A stretch of 64,000 nucleotides of DNA, from positions 744,001-808,000 of the forward strand of contig JAALGY010000036.1 in the NCBI GenBank assembly GCA_032358165.1. The letters are read 5' to 3'. Numbering within the stretch: the stretch's first letter is position 1; the number at the start of each line of letters is the position of its first letter. Under the pieces are notes generated by a model, which was not told the DNA's origin, did not search any database, and worked only from the letters and a program-made list of their open reading frames with translations. A program made the position numbers and the translations under genes. This DNA comes from Diplosphaera chodatii (Eukaryota > Chlorophyta > Trebouxiophyceae > Prasiolales > Stichococcaceae). Positions 58,217-64,000 of the stretch are shown here, one piece after another.

Positions 58217-60815
58217 ATGTGCGTGCCTGGATCCATGGATCCGCTCTTACAGTGCTTGACCAATGTTTGCATGAGCAGAAGCAGGGACCTGCAATCGTCC
58301 TCGCACACTTTGCCGGTCCCGGGTGCGCAGCGACGGGGTGATTGGACTGAATTTTTGCAGGGGCCTGGCGTCGAAGATACAGCAGTCCGGCGGAGCGCCT
58401 CTGGCGGGAGGCCCACCACCTCAGCAGGGGTATAATGCACCGCCGCCGCAGCAATATGGAGCGCCGCAGCAGTATGGAGCGCCGCAGCAATTTGGAGCGC
58501 CGCAGCAGTATGGAGCGCCGCAGCAATTTGGAGCGCCGCAGCAGTATGGAGCGCCGCAGCAATTTGGAGCGCCGCAGCAGTTTGGAGCGCCGCAGCAGTA
58601 TGGAGCGCCGCAACCGGGCTATGGGGCACCGGCTGTGCAGGGCTCGCAGGACTTTGCGCCGCTGCTGCAGACCAAGCTGAGCCAGATCATCACCGCCAAC
58701 AACCTGCAGGTGCTCATGCCCGGCTGGCACGAAGCATTGCTGGATCTGGCGTGACCTAGGACGCAATGACCTCGCTCTATTCTCGTGCTTACCTCCATGT
58801 GCCTTCTGCCCGTGCCTGCAGCCCTTCTACCCGCCGCAGGCAATGCAAGCCGTACTGCAGCGCCTCGCCGCCGTCGACTTCAGGTGATTTGCTTCAGCAG
58901 CCGCCTGGTCGATCGGCGCACTCGGATTTCCCCACGGTCTGGTCCTCGACCGATCTGCTGTGCTGACCGTGCCAGGTCGCTGGCGGCGCGCTGGAACATG
59001 CCCACGGAGCTGGCGGTGGACCTGGCGGCGCTCAGCCTGTACGACATCATCATATACGCAGGTGGGCATCTGGCCGCTGGCCATCTTGGGCTTCACGACC
59101 TGATGCGCCAAGCTTGCTGCACGTCTGCGCATTTTGACCTGCGGCTTTGGCGCTGGCTGTGCTGCTGGCAGCTGCAGCCTGCAGCGTGATGATGCTGATG
59201 ACGGGTGCGCTCAATGGTGCTGCGCTGGACCACAGATGACAGCACCTCCATGAAGTATGCGGACAAGGGCGAGCGCATTGACGACCTGCGGCTCATCCTG
59301 GAGCGCGTCGCCGAGGTGGGCGCAGGGTGCACCGCCGGCACCTCACATGCCGTACACTGCACCAGCCAGATGTGCAGATACCGTCGTTTCGCTTTGGGAG
59401 ATGTTTGCGCCGAAAAGAGGTGGGGCAATGAGAACCGTCCTTCTACGCGCAGGTGGCAACGCTGTTTGATGCCGACGGCATCAGCATCCGCGCAATGAAC
59501 CACCCCTCGACTGGGGACAACATCCGCTCATCCGCCCAGGCGGCGCAGTATGTCGCTGGCCTCAAGTTTTCGGGCATGTGAGCGACTTCTCCTGGGATGC
59601 TTGTTACTCCTCAAATTCGAGCAGCTTGCCAGTGTGCAGATGCTCAGCAGGTCGGGGCCAGAAATAGAAGGCTGAGCTCCCTGCTGTTGCGTCGAGGCGT
59701 GCAGTAGCATGGGACAGCGGCACATGCACCACTAGATATGAACTGGACCCTCTGGTGCTCTCCCCAGGACGCCGCTGGGGACGCAGATGGACGCCAAGAT
59801 CCTGCAGCCTTTCTTCTATCAGCGCCTGAAGTCACGCACCATGCAGAAGCCCATCCTTGTGATCACCATCACAGACGGAGGTCAGCCATTGCAGCCCAAA
59901 GTGTGTGAGTGCAGCTTGTTTTCTGGACGTCAGAGTCTAATGTTGCATCCTTGGTGGGCTGCAGAGCCAACACAGGAGCCTGAGGACCGCATCTATGCAG
60001 TCATCCGTCATGCAAAGGAGGTGCCGACATAGGATTCAGTTGCTCATCCTTTGCACAGCCTCAGCCTGCGTAGCTTGACAATCGTCAGCACTCTCAAATG
60101 CTGATTGTGAACACCTTCGCTGCAGACGGCGCAGCGGTCCCAGTACGGTCCCGGTGCAGTGGCGTTCGAGTTTGCACAGGTGCGCATTTCGGCTGTGGTG
60201 TCTTTTCACCCATCTCGTGGCTGCGGTGCCCCTCGACGCTGCAATACTGGTCGCTGTTCTGAGCAGCCCCACATCAGAGCTGCAGGTTTCCACTGCAAAC
60301 GCGTTGCACCTTGATTTCATGCCTTGCAAGATGTATTTTCAGACTGCACATGTCCCGACAGGTGGGCAAGGACATGGAGGCGCAGGCCTTCCTGGGGCGC
60401 ATGGACAGCGACCCCATCATCGGTGCGGGGCCGCTGCTGGTGTTGTGACGGACGGCCGCGGCACCATTCTACCTCTGATGGCGGCGCCGCGCGCGCATGC
60501 TGATCCAGCAGAGCGTGTGCTGACGGCAGCTGATCTGGCGGCGGCTTTGCTGCAGGCCGGCACGTGGATGCGACCAGCTACTATGAGCTGGAGGCGGAGG
60601 AGTACAGGCGCAAGGGCGTGACACTGACTCCCGAGCTGTGGCTGGTCAAGCTCATGGTCGGCGCCATCGACCCCACGTAAGTCATGTTTGCCAGGCGCGG
60701 CGTGTGCTGCATAGAACGTGGAACCGTGCCGCGAGGTCTTCGTGCAGGTGCGTTGTTGCTCTTCAAAACCTTCTCGCTGCTGCGCAGGTATGATGAGCAG
60801 GACGAGGGACACTGA
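58217..60815 (+). CDS. VWA-domain protein with (QQ[YF]GAP)n N-terminus (paralog 2)
   Basis: Exons: 58,361-58,709; 58,822-58,883; 58,976-59,061; 59,236-59,315; 59,453-59,577; 59,768-59,880; 59,965-60,020; 60,126-60,179; 60,362-60,422; 60,556-60,676; 60,788-60,815. The first of these opens with one base completing a codon, then GLASKI. The paralog starts MGLASKI, so the ATG is probably split: AT at 58,217-58,218 before a GTGCGT donor, G at 58,361. The protein has about 378 residues: a disordered (QQ[YF]GAP)n repeat; then FYPPQAMQAVLQRLAAVDF; a VWA domain with [95 protein letters not shown]; and an acidic end DEQDEGH. The function is unknown; the family is shared with fungi. The split start is inference, the rest well supported. 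Confidence 0.89.
58447..58611 (+). repeat. 18-bp coding repeat, QQ[Y/F]GAP
   Basis: About nine tandem copies of an 18-bp unit CAGCAGTATGGAGCGCCG with TAT/TTT alternation encode QQYGAP or QQFGAP hexapeptides. Aromatic residues follow the order Y,Y,F,Y,F,Y,F,F,Y. In-frame slippage of the unit would change repeat number without breaking the gene. Confidence 0.93.
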
Positions 60816-61633
60816 TGCACTTGGAAAGCCGCAGCAGCACTGTCGTCGTCGTAGCATAACGTCTTGCTGCCGGGCACTGGTCAGCGACCGGGGGAGAGGG
60901 GCTCTATGTTGCAAAATGCATGTACCTTCAGATGGCCAACACCGCGAAAGCTACGAAGTATGTACCATCTGCTGATCGATGCACCTATTAGCCAACATGC
61001 GCCCTGGCCTCGAAGCATGAGTAGCACCGTCCGATGTTCTCCTGCAAGCATGCGGTTGGGCGAATAACTGAGGTGGCAATGCGAGTCGAAGAGCTGTACA
61101 GCATTTTGAGTGCTGACAGCACACTGCCCTGCAGCACTGACCAGGGTCCCTCACGTGCCCTGTATCTGCAAGTCTTGAACTCTTAGCAGCACATGTACAC
61201 AATAAGATAATCCTGCGGCACCTAAAACGCTGGAAAACTGTGACGTCTGATTCCGCCTCTGTGCCTGAGTTGCTGATTGCGTTGCGTCTTGCACAGTGCA
61301 CCTGCCTGTACCTGGTGATCTGCGCTTGATCTTGACAATATTGGTAACAGTGCAGCACAAAGCAGCGGCAGTTCAACTACAAACAGCTTCAGCGCTGTGC
61401 AGGCTCGCAACTCATCGACCTTGCAGCACGCCACAGCAGCAGTGGGGGCGACGCCCGGTGTGGTGCACCACCAGCCAGCGGCTGCACTGCCAGCAGCTGC
61501 AGCGGCTTCGCCAGCCATAGATGGATCGAGCACTATGCATCAGCTGAGCCGTCTTACCTCACGGCTCTGAGCATCCTGCGGATATCGCTGCCACAGCGGT
61601 GTGCGGCGCCTGGGCAGCAGCTGAGGGGCTCAG
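60816..61633. other. Long intergenic region, nothing recognised
   Basis: These 818 bp lie between two plus-strand genes. No conserved protein segment, RNA gene or member of the left-hand repeat families was seen. It probably contains the VWA 3' UTR and the membrin promoter. Confidence 0.55.
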
Positions 61634-63252
61634 ATGGGCGACCTCGCCAGCCTGCACGCCCAGGCCAGGCGGCTCATCGTGGCGTTGCGCAGCGGGCTGG
61701 ACCGCTTGGAAGCCCAGGAAGGGGTGGGTGGAACCCTTCGTGCTATAATGTGCAGTGTTGCACAGTGCATCCGCGGCATCGCTGCTGCATGTGTGGTGCC
61801 TGCCGCCAACCGTGAACACACCGTTGTGCGTCAATGCCAACTGCAGATGCCCAAGAGCGCCGCCAGTGCAGCGCTAGCTAAGGATATGCAGAGCAAGCTG
61901 CTGGAACTGCAGGTAGCAAATGTATCTGCCAACACTCTGTGATGCGCTCTTGTGGTATGCATGGCGGTACTCGCTGCCACCCTGCTGTACGTTGTGCGAC
62001 ACCAGCATGGGATCGTCCTTGCAGCGGACGAGCCGGGAGATGGACGCGCTGTTCCGCATGCAGTCCATGGGCAGCGCGGGCGGCGGGCAGCTGCTGGGGA
62101 AGCGGTGACCGCGCGCTGTGCGCCGTGTGCCGGCAGCCCGAATCCGAGATTGTGCACTTGCTGCTCACAGCACTGCCCCTGACTGCCCTCATGCTGGCAG
62201 AGTCTGTCGTTAGAGATGCTATATGAGATCACCCTCCTAACTCACCAGCTGGTACCTGCTGCGGTGCGCAGGAAGGTGGAGCAGGTGGCAGAGGAGGCAG
62301 ATCACCTGCGCACAGCGTTTGAGCGGCACACATCCAGGGAGCGCAGGTTCGCCTTGAACAGTGGCTCGGCGTACAGTGCAGCGCGCGGCACATGCACGTA
62401 CTGCACTCGTGTCCCTCAAGTAGCGCACAGCAGTTTGGCATATAAGTGTGGCTGGGTGCGCGCGCATGCAGGAAACATCTGGAGGAGCAAGAGCGTGCTG
62501 AGCTGCTGGCGCGGCGCTCTGGCGCCCCCGACTGGCAGTCCGAGGTGAGCACTAGGGCTGATATGAGGTCGCAAGAACACCATAACACTGGAGGCGTCTA
62601 AGGGACGGCCACACATCCGCCTGACTCGGGACACGCCAGAAGGTGCTTCGTTTGGGAGTGTCGATGATGCGTGCGGGGCGCAGATGGCGGCGGAGGCGGC
62701 AGTGCGGGGCAGCGTCGGCACGAGCCGCCGCGTCCTGGACGAGGCCTACGAAACTGGGACTGCCATCCTGGGGTCGATGGCCGGACAGCGTGACACACTG
62801 AAGGTGCACAGCACCTGCGCTGTGCGTGTAGCTGTGGTTTTGCCGCTTCTGTGATGAGGCAGTCATGGTACTGCTCTTTTGCAGCGATTGTATTTGACAC
62901 AAGACCGAACTTAGTGCTCTTGCAGGCAGCGCAGCGCAAGGCGCTGGACGTCATCAACAGCATCGGGCTGTCAGACTCACTCCTGCGGGTGATCGACCGG
63001 CGGCAGCGCATGGACCGCTGGATAACATACGGCGGCATGGTGCGCTGTCCCCCGCATGACATTGAGCCACTCCCCTGCAGACGGTCCAACCATGTTCTTA
63101 CATCACTCTGCTCGCACCTGCACTGCCGTTAACCTTGTCCTGACTGATGCGCTCGCGGCTGTCATACATTCGTTCACAGTATGCTTCTCCATTGGTTGCA
63201 GATGCTGGTGACATGCTTCTTGTTTGGCTTCTGGTGGTGGCTGCGGCGATAG
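61634..63252 (+). CDS. MEMB11: Membrin, Golgi Qb-SNARE
   Basis: Eight exons (61,634-61,723; 61,847-61,912; 62,025-62,104; 62,272-62,346; 62,472-62,544; 62,684-62,803; 62,926-63,039; 63,202-63,252) with consistent phases give 222 residues, the family's normal length. Membrin/GOSR2 is the Qb-SNARE for fusion of ER-derived vesicles with the cis-Golgi. Evidence: N-terminal helical region (MGDLASLHAQARRLIVALRS); KVEQVAEEADHLRTAFERHT; LEEQERAELLARRSG; the SNARE motif with central Gln163 in LGSMAGQRDTLK and the conserved block VINSIGLSDSLLRVIDRRQR; RWITYGGM; and a short C-terminal membrane anchor MLVTCFLFGFWWWLRR ending at the stop, as in tail-anchored SNAREs. The anchor is short and Trp-rich. It is convergent with the next gene. 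Confidence 0.95.
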
Positions 63253-63581
63253 CACATATTGTGGGCATGGGGATTTCTCCATCATGTAGCAGTGCCATTA
63301 GAGGCATACGAACGGTCCGTACGATAAAGCTCCTTCATTGGTTCCGATGCTGCGGGCAGAATGTACTGTAGGCGCTTCAACAACATCTTGCAAGATGTCG
63401 TACACCAACACCAGTCTCGCGCTCCTAGATACCGAATCCGTCGCAAACATAACTCAGTACACTCCTCAGCAGTGCACGGTTTCATCAGCTGGTTGCCACT
63501 GTGGCCGGCCAGAGCTTCAGCCCTGAACCCGTATACTAGTTTCTCTCAGAAAGGTAAGCGCACATTCCCAACTCATTCTTG
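63253..63581. other. Convergent intergenic region
   Basis: These 329 bp lie between the membrin stop and the stop of the minus-strand gene to the right, holding both 3' UTRs. No other feature was seen. Confidence 0.55.
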
Positions 63582-64000
63582 TCAACCCAAGCGACTTCGG
63601 CCGCCAGCCGGCCCAGCAGCCGATCCTTCAAGGGCTGCAAGCATCGCATCCAGTGCAGTCAGCACCCGTTTGCACTTGGGCCCCAAATGAGCAGCCCTTA
63701 TGCTAGCGGCATGCTAGCTGGCGGGAGCCCACGAGAACTTCTCTCATGATAGAACACTTCAGGTCAGGCAAGATTGAACAGCACCCATCGCCCAGATTGA
63801 ATACCGCACCTGTGGCACCGCCTGGCCAACACCACCATGTGCAAAGAACTTCTGCACCGCGCGAAGTTGCTCCGGCGTGGACGGCAGCGGCAGGTTTGCC
63901 AGTGTGCGCATCACGCTGCGCACCCAGGCAGAATCCGATTTTTCTGCTGCAATGCTTCACTTTTCATTGCAACATAACGATCTGCTGCAGCGACGGCCAG
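63582..64000 (-). CDS. 3' end of an unrecognised minus-strand gene (partial)
   Basis: Two phase-compatible exons are visible: 63,810-63,946 and 63,582-63,674 with stop TGA at 63,582-63,584. They encode EKSDSAWVRSVMRTLANLPL, then PSTPEQLRAVQKFFAHGG and a final CKRVLTALDAMLAALEGS segment with a Gly/Arg-rich end. The PEQL...V..FF pattern followed by a helix is reminiscent of C-terminal helical repeats in large enzymes such as M1 aminopeptidases. That is only an impression. The rest lies beyond the window. Confidence 0.5.

Overview
This is nuclear DNA of a eukaryote, most likely a unicellular green alga (Chlorophyta). The gene-bearing right part has genes cut into many short exons by GT-AG introns (one clear GC-AG), several proteins with plastid-type N-termini, and closely packed genes on both strands. 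No bacterial operon, CRISPR array, rRNA or complete tRNA gene is visible. Species cannot be fixed from the sequence alone.

Positions 1-39,807 are a retrotransposon graveyard that has been amplified into satellite-like arrays. Three element families recur. LINE-A is a non-LTR retrotransposon with reverse transcriptase, a C-terminal Cys/His knuckle and a 3' tail of AATGTC hexamers. Element B is a retroposed sequence ending in (CAAA)n, read as (TTTG)n on the other strand. The SINE is about 209 bp, has a tRNA-type B box and ends in TTCCA repeats. A 92-bp minisatellite was invaded by LINE-A and joined to an RT fragment and element B, giving a 3.51-kb composite unit. The unit is repeated six times plus a partial copy (636-24,068). 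A related 1,876-bp unit follows three times (24,069-29,696). After that comes a patchwork of nested, inverted and deleted copies (29,697-35,683) and one plus-strand LINE-A copy (35,684-39,807) split by at least five later insertions, most with clear target-site duplications.

Positions 39,808-64,000 hold ordinary host genes that I could reconstruct exon by exon with consistent splice phases. They are: copper amine oxidase (minus, 40,207-45,045); an unrecognised helical protein (minus, 45,254-46,656); a CRM/YhbY-domain RNA-binding protein (plus, 46,865-47,819); a probable thylakoid-lumen protein (plus, 47,906-48,946); cytosolic-type phosphoglucomutase (plus, 49,381-53,697); two paralogous von Willebrand A-domain proteins transcribed divergently (minus 54,097-57,895 and plus 58,217-60,815); the Golgi SNARE membrin (plus, 61,634-63,252); and the 3' part of one more minus-strand gene (63,582-end). 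No shared pathway links these genes.

The most unusual features are the strict short/long alternation of the 3.5-kb units, which implies a 7-kb higher-order repeat; filled and empty insertion sites that let the array be dated in relative terms; and the VWA pair, which differ greatly in intron content, with 16-, 18- and 20-nt microexons in one copy.
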